Of a stretch of DNA of 64,000 bases, positions 54,948-63,206 are shown in pieces. Numbering within the stretch: position 1 is the stretch's first letter; the number at the start of each line of letters is the position of its first letter. The position numbers and the translations under genes are program-made. The notes beneath the pieces were generated by a model. The model made no database searches and was not told where the DNA came from. It worked only from the letters and a program-made list of their open reading frames with translations. The stretch is from Ramlibacter alkalitolerans (GTDB lineage: Bacteria > Pseudomonadota > Gammaproteobacteria > Burkholderiales > Burkholderiaceae_C). The DNA is taken from NCBI RefSeq assembly GCF_016722765.1, contig NZ_JAEQND010000010.1, positions 1 through 64,000 of the forward strand. Direction: 5' to 3'.

Positions 54948-55445
54948 TCAGGCGACCCGGACGACCACGGTGCCGGCGATCCAGTCGTGGATCGCGCGGC
55001 GCTGGTCGTTCAGCATCATCGTCAGCAGCTCCAGGATCGCCCACAGCCAGGCCAGGTTCCAGGCCGCCTGGTACAGGGCCGGCTCGGGCGCGAAGCCGAC
55101 CGCGAAGGCCATCGAATACCACAGGGCCACGGGCAGCAGCAGGCAGGGCACGATGTCGCGCAGGATGGCCTGCCGGTAGGTGATGCGCTGGCCGCCCTTG
55201 ACCGGCACCACGCGCACGCGGGCGATCCACTTGCCCAGCGTCTGGCCGAAGCGGGCGTGCATGCAGACCGAGTAGGCGACGCCGAAACCGCTGTAGGCGA
55301 TGGCCAGCGGCACGCTCAGGAGCGCATGCGGGCTCAGCCGGATCATGCCCTCCAGCAGGGTGTGCAGGGCCGCCAGCACCAGTGCGTCGATCGCGAACGC
55401 CAGCGCCCTGCGGCCGGCCGTCTGGTAACGCGGAGCCGGCTGCAT
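54948..55445 (-). CDS. RDD-family membrane protein
   Basis: A 165-residue protein with three hydrophobic helices and the RDD landmarks: an Arg in the first helix region (RRALAFAIDALVLAALH), GFGVAYSVCMHARFGQTLGKW in the loop, and a late Asp pair (QRRAIHDWIAGT). Function of RDD proteins is mostly unknown; some are ion antiporters. The ATG overlaps the glutathione peroxidase stop (ATGA). Last gene of a four-gene operon. Confidence 0.87.
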   Translation of the reverse strand: MQPAPRYQTAGRRALAFAIDALVLAALHTLLEGMIRLSPHALLSVPLAIAYSGFGVAYSVCMHARFGQTLGKWIARVRVVPVKGGQRITYRQAILRDIVPCLLLPVALWYSMAFAVGFAPEPALYQAAWNLAWLWAILELLTMMLNDQRRAIHDWIAGTVVVRVA

Positions 55446-55930
55446 CAGGCCGAAAGCGCCGCCTCGATGTCCCGGGCCAGCTTCGCCGGCGCGTCCTGCG
55501 GCGCATAGCGCTTCAGGACGCTGCCGTCCTTGCCGACCAGGAACTTGGTGAAGTTCCACTTGATGGCCTTGGAGCCGAGCAGGCCCGGGGCCTCCGCCGT
55601 CAGCCAGCGGTACAGGGGATGCGCCTCGGCGCCGTTGACCGCCACCTTCTGCATCATCGGGAAGCTCACGCCGTAGTTCACCTGGCAGAACTGCGCGATC
55701 TCCTCGTTGCTGCCCGGATCCTGCGAGCCGAACTGGTTGCACGGGAAGCCGAGCACCACCAGCCCGCGCGGGCCGTACTGCCGGTGCAGTTCCTCCAGGC
55801 CGGCGAACTGCGGCGTGAAGCCGCAGGCGCTGGCGGTGTTCACGATCAACAGCGGCTTGCCGCGGAACTGCGCCAAGGGGACGTCCTGCCCGCCGATCTG
55901 CTGCGCTTCGAAATCGTAGACGCTGGCCAT
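55445..55930 (-). CDS. Glutathione peroxidase-like thiol peroxidase
   Basis: A 161-residue GPX-fold protein with peroxidatic Cys36 in TASACGFTPQ, Gln70 in NQFGSQ, and Trp125/Asn126 in KWNFTKF: the full catalytic tetrad. It uses Cys rather than selenocysteine and probably works with thioredoxin. It starts four bases after the exporter stop and overlaps the RDD gene, so it is in the lplT operon. It should protect lipids or cytosol from peroxides. Confidence 0.93.
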   Translation of the reverse strand: MASVYDFEAQQIGGQDVPLAQFRGKPLLIVNTASACGFTPQFAGLEELHRQYGPRGLVVLGFPCNQFGSQDPGSNEEIAQFCQVNYGVSFPMMQKVAVNGAEAHPLYRWLTAEAPGLLGSKAIKWNFTKFLVGKDGSVLKRYAPQDAPAKLARDIEAALSA

Positions 55931-55934
55931 GCGG

Positions 55935-56834
55935 CTATTGTGCGCCGCCCGGTCCTTCCTTGCGCGGCCATGCCGACCAGGCCGCCGCCCCGAGGATCAG
56001 CGCGCCGCCGGCGAGGGTGCGCGGCGTGAGTTGCGCGGCGCCCAGCGCCACCGACGACAGGCTGGCGAACACCACTTCGGACAGCATCACCAGCGCCGTG
56101 GTGTGCGCCGGCAGGCGCGAGGCGCCGTACTGCAGGCCGAGGTTGGCGACCAGGAAGCCGCCCGCCAGCAGCAGCGCGAGCCCCCAGCCCTGGGCGTCCA
56201 GCCGCGGCAGCGGCGCAATCGCGCCTTGCAGCACGCCGGCGAGCGCCACGCCGCCGGCCATCAGCATGCCGCCGCCGAACATGGCGAGCACGCGCGAGCC
56301 GGCCGTCACCTGCGACAGCCGGCGCAGCAGCACGTTGGTCAGCGCGAAGCACAAGCCGGCCGCCAGCGCCAGCCACTCCGGCAGCGCGCGTGGCCAGGGC
56401 AGGCCGACGCCGCCGGCGTCGAGCACCGTGGCCACGCCCGCCAGGGCCAGCAGCAGCCGCCCCAACCCGGCCGGCGACGGCCGCTCCCCGAGCAGCGCCC
56501 ACGCCAGCAGCACGGACCAGGCGGGCATCAGGTAGAACAGCAGCACGACGCGGACGACGTCGCCGATCGTCACCGCCCAGTTGAAGCCGACGTTGGTCAG
56601 GCCCGCGGCGGCGGCCAGGAGCCACAGCCCCGGGGTGCGCAGGAGTTCCGGCACGGCCGCGGGGCGCAGCACGGCGAAGCCGGCAAAGGCCACCAGGTAG
56701 ATCACGGCGGTGGACCAGAGGGCGTGCACCCCGTGATCCTGCAGCGCGCGGAACGGCCACCACGAGACGCCCCAGACGAAGGCGTTGGCCATCAGCGCAG
56801 CGACCGCTGCCGCCTTGGGCGCCGCGCTAGCCAT
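55935..56834 (-). CDS. EamA/DMT-family transporter
   Basis: A 299-residue transporter with ten membrane helices and two EamA repeats (ALMANAFVWGVSWWPFRAL at the start, SLSSVALGAAQLTPRTLAGG near the end). Its ATG overlaps the lplT stop by eight bases, so the two are coupled. Substrate unknown. It is unrelated in close sequence to the exporters at 232 and 60522, though of the same superfamily. Confidence 0.88.
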   Translation of the reverse strand: MASAAPKAAAVAALMANAFVWGVSWWPFRALQDHGVHALWSTAVIYLVAFAGFAVLRPAAVPELLRTPGLWLLAAAAGLTNVGFNWAVTIGDVVRVVLLFYLMPAWSVLLAWALLGERPSPAGLGRLLLALAGVATVLDAGGVGLPWPRALPEWLALAAGLCFALTNVLLRRLSQVTAGSRVLAMFGGGMLMAGGVALAGVLQGAIAPLPRLDAQGWGLALLLAGGFLVANLGLQYGASRLPAHTTALVMLSEVVFASLSSVALGAAQLTPRTLAGGALILGAAAWSAWPRKEGPGGAQ

Positions 56835-58110
56835 GCACGTTGTCGTGCCGCGCCAGTTCCAGCAGGTGTTCCACCTCGTCGCGGTGCTGCACGCAGTTGC
56901 GGGCGTGCCAGCGCCTGATCAGCCACATGAAGCCGGCCACGATCAGCCCGAAGCCGGTGACGGCGCCGAAGGCCGACAGGCCCATGCCGGCCGACAGGCT
57001 GTACAGCGCACCCAGTCCGAGGATGCAGGCCTGCTCGTTGAAGTTCTGCACCGCGATCGAGCGGCCGGCGCCCATGAGGTTGTGGCCGCGGTGCTGCAGC
57101 AGCGCGTTCATCGGCACTACCATGAAGCCCGCCAGCGCGCCGAGCAGGATCAGGAACGGCGCCGCGATCCACACGTTGTCGATGAAGCGCAGGCAGATCA
57201 CCAGCGCGCCCAGGACGATGCCCAGGGGGATCACGCCGATGGCGCGGTCCAGCCGGGCGCGCATGGAGGCGATCACCGCCCCGGCCGCCGTGCCGAGGGC
57301 CACCACGCCGGAGAGGGCGGAGGCCTGCGTCGTCGAATAGCCCAGGGCAGCGGCGCTCCAGGCCAGCATGATGTAGCGCAGGTTGCCGGTCACGCCCCAG
57401 ATCAGGGTGGTGGTGGCGAGCGAGATCTGCCCCAGCTTGTCGTGCCACAGGCGGCCGTTGCAGCTCCAGAAATCGGGCACCAGTTCCAGCGCGTTGCGCG
57501 GGATCGGCCGCATCTCCACGCCGGTGACGGGGATGCGCGTGTTGAACCAGGCGGCCAGGCAGTAGACGAAGATCAGCACGAAGATCGCCGCTTCGGGCGG
57601 CGTGTCGATGCCGGTGTCGATGATCGGAAAGTCCAGCGCCAGCATCCGGTGCGACAGCACGTGCCCCACCAGCTGGCCCCCGAGCAGGATGCCCAGGATG
57701 ATCGAGGCGATCGTCAGGCCCTCGATCCAGCCGTTGGCCTTCACCAGCTGCGAAGGCGGCAGCAGCTCGGTGAGGATGCCGTACTTGGCCGGCGAATAGG
57801 CCGCCGCGCCGAGGCCCACGATGGCGTACGAGGCGAGCGGGTGCATGCCCAGCAGCATCATCAGGCAGCCGACCACCTTGATGGCATTGCTCAGGAACAT
57901 GACCTGTCCCTTGGGCTTGGCGTCGGCGAAGGCCCCGACGAAGGGCGCCAGCACCACGTAGAACAGGGCGAACATGGGCACCAGCGCCGCAGCCTGCCAG
58001 GCGGGCGCGCGCGACGTCTTCAGCAGTTCGACGGCGGCGATGAACAGCGCGTTGTCGGCCAGCGACGAGAAGAACTGCGCCGCCATGATGGTGTAGAAAC
58101 CGCGCTTCAT
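56827..58110 (-). CDS. lplT: Lysophospholipid transporter
   Basis: A 427-residue MFS-type flippase of the LplT family: FYTIMAAQFFSSLADNALFIAAVELL at the start, YSPAKYGILTELLPPSQLVKANGW in the middle, and GRSIAVQNFNEQ further on. LplT brings lysophospholipids back across the inner membrane for re-acylation. The acyltransferase partner Aas is not adjacent. I use ATG 58110 (MKRGFYT), which begins just before helix 1. It leads the operon and is divergent from alr, as in many Burkholderiales. Confidence 0.9.
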   Translation of the reverse strand: MKRGFYTIMAAQFFSSLADNALFIAAVELLKTSRAPAWQAAALVPMFALFYVVLAPFVGAFADAKPKGQVMFLSNAIKVVGCLMMLLGMHPLASYAIVGLGAAAYSPAKYGILTELLPPSQLVKANGWIEGLTIASIILGILLGGQLVGHVLSHRMLALDFPIIDTGIDTPPEAAIFVLIFVYCLAAWFNTRIPVTGVEMRPIPRNALELVPDFWSCNGRLWHDKLGQISLATTTLIWGVTGNLRYIMLAWSAAALGYSTTQASALSGVVALGTAAGAVIASMRARLDRAIGVIPLGIVLGALVICLRFIDNVWIAAPFLILLGALAGFMVVPMNALLQHRGHNLMGAGRSIAVQNFNEQACILGLGALYSLSAGMGLSAFGAVTGFGLIVAGFMWLIRRWHARNCVQHRDEVEHLLELARHDNVHG

Positions 58111-58234
58111 CCGATCGTGGTTGTGGATGGTTGCACCGCAGCCGGTGGCCATCGGTATTCTTCTGCTGTCTCCCAGCGACACGGGGTTATATCACGCGGG
58201 GTAATGACAGAATCCGGGCTGAAAGCGAGCTGCC

Positions 58235-59332
58235 ATGCCCCGTCCCATCCTGGCCACCATCCACACCGAGGCCCTGCGCCACAACCTGGCGCGCATGCGC
58301 TCCGCCGCGCCGGACGCGCGGGTCTGGGCGGTGGTCAAGGCCAACGCCTACGGCCACGGCATCGAGCGGGTGTACGAGGCGCTGCGCGGCGCCGACGGCT
58401 TCGCGCTGCTGGACCTGCAGGAGGCCGAGCGCGTGCGCGCCCTCGGCTGGCGCGGGCCCATCCTGCTGCTGGAAGGCGTGTTCGAGCCGCGCGACCTGGA
58501 ACTGTGCTCGCGCCTGGGCCTGTGGCACACGGTGCACTGCGACGAGCAGATCGCCTGGCTGGCGGCGCACAAGACGCAGGTGCCGCAGCGCGTGTTCCTC
58601 AAGCTCAATTCCGGCATGAACCGCCTGGGCTTCACGCCCCAGCGCCTGCGTGCGGCTTATGCGCGGCTGGAGGCCTTGCCGCAGGTGGAGGAGATCGCCT
58701 TCATGACCCACTTCAGCGATGCCGACGGGCCGCGCGGCATCGCCCACCAGGTGCGCGCCTTCGAGGAGGCGACGCGCGACCTGCCCGGTGAGCGCACGCT
58801 GTCCAACAGCGCCGCGGCCCTGCGGCACGCCGGCGACGCGCACGTGCGCGGCGACTGGATCCGCCCCGGCATCGCGGTGTACGGCAGCGCGCCCGACTAT
58901 CCGCAGCACGACATCGCGCACTGGGGGCTGCAGCCGACCATGACGCTCGCCACCCGCATCCTGGCCGTGCAGCAACTGCAGGCCGGCGACACGGTGGGCT
59001 ACGGCTCCAGCTTCGTCGCCGAGGGGCCGATGCGCATCGGCGTGATCGCCTGCGGCTACGCCGACGGCTATCCGCGCCACTGCGGCACCGGCACGCCGGT
59101 GCTGGTGGACGGCGTGCGCACGCGGCTGCTCGGGCGCGTGAGCATGGACATGAGCGCGGTGGACCTGACGCCGGTGCCGCAGGCCGGCTTCGGCACGCCG
59201 GTCACCTTGTGGGGCCGGGCCGACGACGGCACCGTGCTGGCGATCGACGAGATCGCGGCGAGCGCCGGCACCCTGGGCTACGAGCTGATGTGCGCGCTGG
59301 CGCCGCGGGTGCCGGTCGCCGTCGGGGCGTGA
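58235..59332 (+). CDS. alr: Alanine racemase
   Basis: A 365-residue PLP racemase: Lys35 in [10 protein letters not shown] binds PLP, Tyr256 in [10 protein letters not shown] is the second base, and MNRLGF and RPGIAVYG are typical. It makes D-alanine for peptidoglycan. The gap of 124 bases to lplT holds both promoters. The stop is overlapped by the GTG of the next gene. DadA at 8748 could consume D-alanine made here, but the genes are far apart. Confidence 0.95.
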   Translation: MPRPILATIHTEALRHNLARMRSAAPDARVWAVVKANAYGHGIERVYEALRGADGFALLDLQEAERVRALGWRGPILLLEGVFEPRDLELCSRLGLWHTVHCDEQIAWLAAHKTQVPQRVFLKLNSGMNRLGFTPQRLRAAYARLEALPQVEEIAFMTHFSDADGPRGIAHQVRAFEEATRDLPGERTLSNSAAALRHAGDAHVRGDWIRPGIAVYGSAPDYPQHDIAHWGLQPTMTLATRILAVQQLQAGDTVGYGSSFVAEGPMRIGVIACGYADGYPRHCGTGTPVLVDGVRTRLLGRVSMDMSAVDLTPVPQAGFGTPVTLWGRADDGTVLAIDEIAASAGTLGYELMCALAPRVPVAVGA

Positions 59333-60168
59333 CGCGCGGAGGTCCCGACGGGCGTCCCCGCCGGGGGCTGGCGGATTGGCGCGGCGTGCGGGTCTGGGAA
59401 GGCGAGACGCGCGAGCGCCTGCGGCGAAGGCACGCGCTGTGGCTGCACGGCTGGTGCATCGGAGCGCTGGTGCTGCTGGTGACCTGGGGCGTGGCGCACC
59501 TGCAGATGGTGCTCGGCTCCGGCTCGCTGGCGGGCCGCTACCTGGTGTCGCTCGGCGCCGGCTACCTCGTGTTCCTGCTGGTGCTGCGCTGGTGGGCCGG
59601 CTGGCTGGTGGACCGGCGCGCTTCGCTCGATGCGCCCGGCGACTGGGGAGGTGGCGGGGGTGCCAGCCACGATGGCGCGCCCGACGTGGCGCCGATCCGC
59701 TCCGGCGGTGGCGGCGATTTCGGCGGCGGCGGAGCGCAGGGCAACTTCAGCGCCGATGCGGACTTCAGCGCGATCGGCGACGCCGGCCCGGCAATCGGTG
59801 ACCTCGCCGCGGGCGCCGCGGAGGTGGCCGGCAGCGCCGACGAGGGCGCCGTGGTCGTCATCCCGGTGGTGGTGGTGTTCGTCGCCGGCGTGCTGGTCCT
59901 GTCCGGTGTCGGCTCGCTGCTGCTCCTGTACTTCGGCTCCGAGGTGCTGCTGGCGGTGGCCGTGGAGATCGCCTTCGGCTATGTGTCCGCCCGCACCGCG
60001 CTGCGGGTGGCGCGCGAGGGCTGGCTCACCGCCGCCGTGCGCCTCACGTGGAAGCCCTTGCTGGGGGCGCTGGCCTGCGCCGTGCTGCTGGGGGGCTTGC
60101 TGGACGTGTTCGCGCCGCAGGCGCGCTCGCTGCCGCAGGCGGTGAAGCTGTGGTCAGGCGCGCGCTGA
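59329..60168 (+). CDS. Unknown glycine-rich membrane protein coupled to alr
   Basis: A 279-residue protein starting at GTG that overlaps the alr stop (GTGA). It has hydrophobic helices at about 45-62 ([18 protein letters not shown]), 72-90 ([18 protein letters not shown]), 178-210 and 242-262, and a central glycine-rich low-complexity loop ([30 protein letters not shown]). No family recognised, though similar Gly-rich loops occur in TPM/YgcG-type membrane proteins. Coupling to alr suggests a cell-envelope role. That is inference. Confidence 0.75.
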   Translation: MTRGGPDGRPRRGLADWRGVRVWEGETRERLRRRHALWLHGWCIGALVLLVTWGVAHLQMVLGSGSLAGRYLVSLGAGYLVFLLVLRWWAGWLVDRRASLDAPGDWGGGGGASHDGAPDVAPIRSGGGGDFGGGGAQGNFSADADFSAIGDAGPAIGDLAAGAAEVAGSADEGAVVVIPVVVVFVAGVLVLSGVGSLLLLYFGSEVLLAVAVEIAFGYVSARTALRVAREGWLTAAVRLTWKPLLGALACAVLLGGLLDVFAPQARSLPQAVKLWSGAR

Positions 60169-60378
60169 AGCGGCGACTGCACCCTCGCTGCGCGCGGGAC
60201 CGGGCGTGCCGCGCAGCGCCTGCTCGCGCACCAGTGCGAGCGCGAGGTAGTAGTCCTCGATGGCCTCGATGCTGTCCAGGACCGCATCGCGCGTGACGGC
60301 GGTGACGCTGCGGCCCGTCCTGCGGGCGCGCGCCTGCAGGCGCTGCTCGATCCCGTGGGGAAGTCGATTCGGTTCCAT
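60154..60378 (-). CDS. Solitary ribbon-helix-helix protein (RelB-type antitoxin-like)
   Basis: A 74-residue protein with a ribbon-helix-helix: strand and helix RLPHGIEQRLQARARRTGRS, then VTRDAVLDSIEAIEDYYLAL, as in antitoxins of the RelBE/ParDE class. GAGGGG lies about seven bases before ATG 60378. No toxin gene follows: downstream it runs into the convergent membrane-protein gene, overlapping it by 15 bases. It may be a leftover of a lost pair or a stand-alone regulator. Confidence 0.7.
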   Translation of the reverse strand: MEPNRLPHGIEQRLQARARRTGRSVTAVTRDAVLDSIEAIEDYYLALALVREQALRGTPGPARSEGAVAASARA

Positions 60379-60521
60379 CTGGCGGCCCCTCTCATCCATT
60401 GTCGAGCCATGCTAGGAGGGGCCGCGGCGGCGGACAAGCCAGGGCAACACAGGGCCAACCCTAGGCTGCGTCGCCGCTCGTCGGGTTCGGGGCGCTGAAT
60501 TGTCGGCCGGACGAGGGGCGA

Positions 60522-61439
60522 TCAGCGTTTGCGCAAGCCGAGGCCGACCACTGCGCTCACGACGAGCAGGGCACCGGCCACCTGCACCGGCGCGATCGCC
60601 TGTCCCAGCACGAGCCAGGCCAGCACCAGCGCGAACACCGGCTCCACGTTCATGATCGCGGAGTTGCCGACCACGCCCAGGCGCGGCAGCACCGTGAACA
60701 TGATGGTGAACGCGGTGCCGTACAGGAAGGTGAGGGTCGCCAGCCCGGCCCAGCCCGCGCCGGCATTGGGCAGGTGGAAGCCGCCGTTGGAAGCCACCAT
60801 GGTGAGCGCCACCAGGCCGGCCAGCGTCATGGTGGTCGCGGTGCGCACCCGTCCGTCGACGTCGCCGGCCTCGTGCTGCGTGAGCACCAGGGCCAGCCCG
60901 AAGGTCGCCGCCGCCGATAGCGCGAAGCCGACGCCGGCGCCGATGCGGGCCCACTGGCCGGACGCGCCGAGCCCCGAGGCGGCGCCGAACACGTCGAGCG
61001 CCAGCGCCAGGCCGACCAGGATCAGCGGCATCGCGACCAGCGTCGTCTTCTCGGGCCGGCGGCGGTACACCACTGCATCCCAGAACGCCGTCCAGATCGG
61101 ATAGGTGTTGAAGGCCAGCAGCGCCAGCGCCACCGGCAGCCGCGCCACCGAGGAATACAGGCACAGGCTCTGCACGCCGATCAGCAGGCCGATCACGGGC
61201 AGCATGCGCTTGTGGCGCAGGGTGAAGCGGGGCCGCACGCCCTGCGAGGCGAGGATCGCGAAGATCACGCAGGCGGTGACGGAGCTGCGGAACACCACCG
61301 CCGTCGCCACGTCGACCCCGTTGTTGAAGGCGATGCGCGCGGCGACGTGGTTGGCGCCCATCATCAGCGCGATCAGCAGCAGCGTGGCGAAGGCCGCGCC
61401 GCTGATGGCGCGGGCCGGCGCGGGAACGACCGCCGACAT
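60522..61439 (-). CDS. EamA/DMT-family transporter
   Basis: A 305-residue ten-helix transporter (FATLLLIALMMGANHVAARI at the start, LARLVLGQAI-type second half, ending LGLRKR). Its ATG overlaps the ketopantoate-reductase-like stop (ATGA), making it the last gene of the operon that begins beyond the right edge. It may export or import the hydroxy or oxo acid handled by its neighbours. Substrate unknown. Confidence 0.87.
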   Translation of the reverse strand: MSAVVPAPARAISGAAFATLLLIALMMGANHVAARIAFNNGVDVATAVVFRSSVTACVIFAILASQGVRPRFTLRHKRMLPVIGLLIGVQSLCLYSSVARLPVALALLAFNTYPIWTAFWDAVVYRRRPEKTTLVAMPLILVGLALALDVFGAASGLGASGQWARIGAGVGFALSAAATFGLALVLTQHEAGDVDGRVRTATTMTLAGLVALTMVASNGGFHLPNAGAGWAGLATLTFLYGTAFTIMFTVLPRLGVVGNSAIMNVEPVFALVLAWLVLGQAIAPVQVAGALLVVSAVVGLGLRKR

Positions 61440-62416
61440 CAATACAGGCCGTGCACGCGGGCGTGCAGGCGGGACAGGCCGAGGAGGGCGTCGGTGAACG
61501 GCGTCGGCACGCCGGTCATCTCGCCCATCTCCCGGACCACCGTGACCAGGGCGTCGATCTCCACCGGCTTGCCCGCCTCCACGTCCTGCAGCATCGAGGT
61601 CTTGAAGGCGCCCAGCTTGCGCGTGACCTGGTGCCGGTCCTCCGGCTGCTGCGCGATCGGGATGCCGACGCGCTCGCCGATCTCGCGCGCTTCCAGCATC
61701 ACGCGCGAGATGAAGCCGCGCACCAGGTCGTCGTTGAGGATCAGGTCGGTGGTTGCGCCGGTCATCGCGCTGACCGGGTTGACGGTCATGTTGCCCCACA
61801 GCTTGTACCAGGCGTCCTTCTGGATCTGCTCGGAAAGGACGCACTCCAAGCCGGCGCCAGCCAGCAGCGACGCGAGCTGCTGCACGCGCGCCGTCTTCTC
61901 GCCCGAGGGCTCGCCGATGATCAGCTTGTTGCCGAAGTGGTGCTGCACATGGCCAGGCGTACGCAAGGCGCAACTTGCGTGCACCACGCAGCCCACGATG
62001 TGGCGCGCCGGCACGGCTTGCGCAATCGCGCCATCCGGGTCGATGGACTTCAGGCGCGTGCCGGCATAGCGGCCGCCGAAACCCTCGAAGAACCACCAGG
62101 GCACGCCGTTCATGGCGGTCAGCACGATGGTGTCGGGACCGAGCAGCGGGCGGATCGCGCGGGCGACTTCGGCCATCGCCGGCGCCTTCACCGCGATCAC
62201 CACCAGGTCCTGCACGCCCAGGTCGGCGGGCGAGGCGCTGGCGCGCACCGGCGCCTGCAGCGTTGCGCCGCCTTCGTCGAGGCGCAGGGCGTCGGCCTGC
62301 AGTGCCTGCAAGGTGGCGCCGCGCGCCACCACGCTCACCTCGCACCCCGAGCGCGCGAGCTTGACCCCGATCCAGCCGCCGATCGCGCCGGCGCCGTAGA
62401 TGCAGACCCGTTTCAT
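61439..62416 (-). CDS. Ketopantoate reductase family (PanE/ApbA-like) protein
   Basis: A 325-residue NADPH-dependent dehydrogenase: Rossmann start VCIYGAGAIGGWIGVKLARSG, NADPH loop VARG, the catalytic Lys in DAWYKLWGNMTVNP and Asn nearby. Members include 2-dehydropantoate reductase for pantothenate, but here the gene is coupled at both ends to a class II aldolase and a transporter, so it more likely reduces another 2-oxo or branched hydroxy acid in a catabolic operon. Biosynthetic use cannot be ruled out. Confidence 0.85.
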   Translation of the reverse strand: MKRVCIYGAGAIGGWIGVKLARSGCEVSVVARGATLQALQADALRLDEGGATLQAPVRASASPADLGVQDLVVIAVKAPAMAEVARAIRPLLGPDTIVLTAMNGVPWWFFEGFGGRYAGTRLKSIDPDGAIAQAVPARHIVGCVVHASCALRTPGHVQHHFGNKLIIGEPSGEKTARVQQLASLLAGAGLECVLSEQIQKDAWYKLWGNMTVNPVSAMTGATTDLILNDDLVRGFISRVMLEAREIGERVGIPIAQQPEDRHQVTRKLGAFKTSMLQDVEAGKPVEIDALVTVVREMGEMTGVPTPFTDALLGLSRLHARVHGLY

Positions 62417-63195
62417 GCCTTGTAATCCGTCCCGTACCGTTTCTCGACCAGCCGCGTCATGGCATCGAACACGTCCTGCCCGGCGCCGAACTTCTGGTCG
62501 AACTGGAAGGAGTCGTGCGTGGTCCGGCTCGCCACGGCTTCGGGCACGGCAATCGCGCGGCCCAGTGCCGCCTGCGCCACCTGCACGTCGCAGGCCCGCT
62601 GCAGCGTCCACAGCCGCACGAAGGTCAGCGGCAGCGTCGCCCCCGCGGCCAGCAGGCCGTGGTTGCGCAGGATCATCAGCGGCTTCGTTCCCAGGCTGGC
62701 GAGCAGGCGTGGTGCCTCCTCGGCGTGGATGGTGATGCCCTCGAAGTCATGGTAGGCCACCATGTCGTGCAGCTGCGCCGAATAGAAGTTGTTCTGCGCC
62801 AGGCCGCCTTCGGTGCACGCCACGGCGAGCCCGCTGGTGGTGTGCGTGTGCATCACGCAGTGCGCGTCGGGCACGTGGTCGTGGATCGCGGCGTGGATGG
62901 TGAAGCCCGCCGGGTTCACCGGCCACGGATTGTCGGCATCGAGCTTGTTGCCCTCGAGGTCGATCTTCAGCAGGTTGCTGGCCGTCACTTCCGAGTAGTG
63001 CAGCCCGAAGGGGTTGATCAGGAAGTGCTTGTGCCCGCCGGTCACGCTGTCCGGCAGCCGCACCGTGATGTGGTTGTAGATCATCTCGGTCCAGCCGAGC
63101 ATGTCGAAGATGCGGTAGGCGGCGGCGAGCTGCACCCGGGCGGCCCATTCCTCGGGGTGCATGCCGGGTGCGCGCGGCTGCAAGACGGCGTTCAT
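62413..63195 (-). CDS. Class II aldolase/adducin-family protein
   Basis: A 260-residue protein: EMIYNHITVRLP near the start, the zinc His pair in HCVMHTHTTSGLAVA, and a later His in RNHGLLAAGATL; the catalytic Glu position (Glu-containing YHDFEGITIH) fits the family. Members cleave phosphorylated hydroxy-ketones or decarboxylate. The gene overlaps the reductase start by four bases and follows the HpaI-type gene by 11. It probably acts on a hydroxy acid from the same pathway. Confidence 0.88.
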   Translation of the reverse strand: MNAVLQPRAPGMHPEEWAARVQLAAAYRIFDMLGWTEMIYNHITVRLPDSVTGGHKHFLINPFGLHYSEVTASNLLKIDLEGNKLDADNPWPVNPAGFTIHAAIHDHVPDAHCVMHTHTTSGLAVACTEGGLAQNNFYSAQLHDMVAYHDFEGITIHAEEAPRLLASLGTKPLMILRNHGLLAAGATLPLTFVRLWTLQRACDVQVAQAALGRAIAVPEAVASRTTHDSFQFDQKFGAGQDVFDAMTRLVEKRYGTDYKA

Positions 63196-63206
63196 GCGCA
63201 ATGGCC

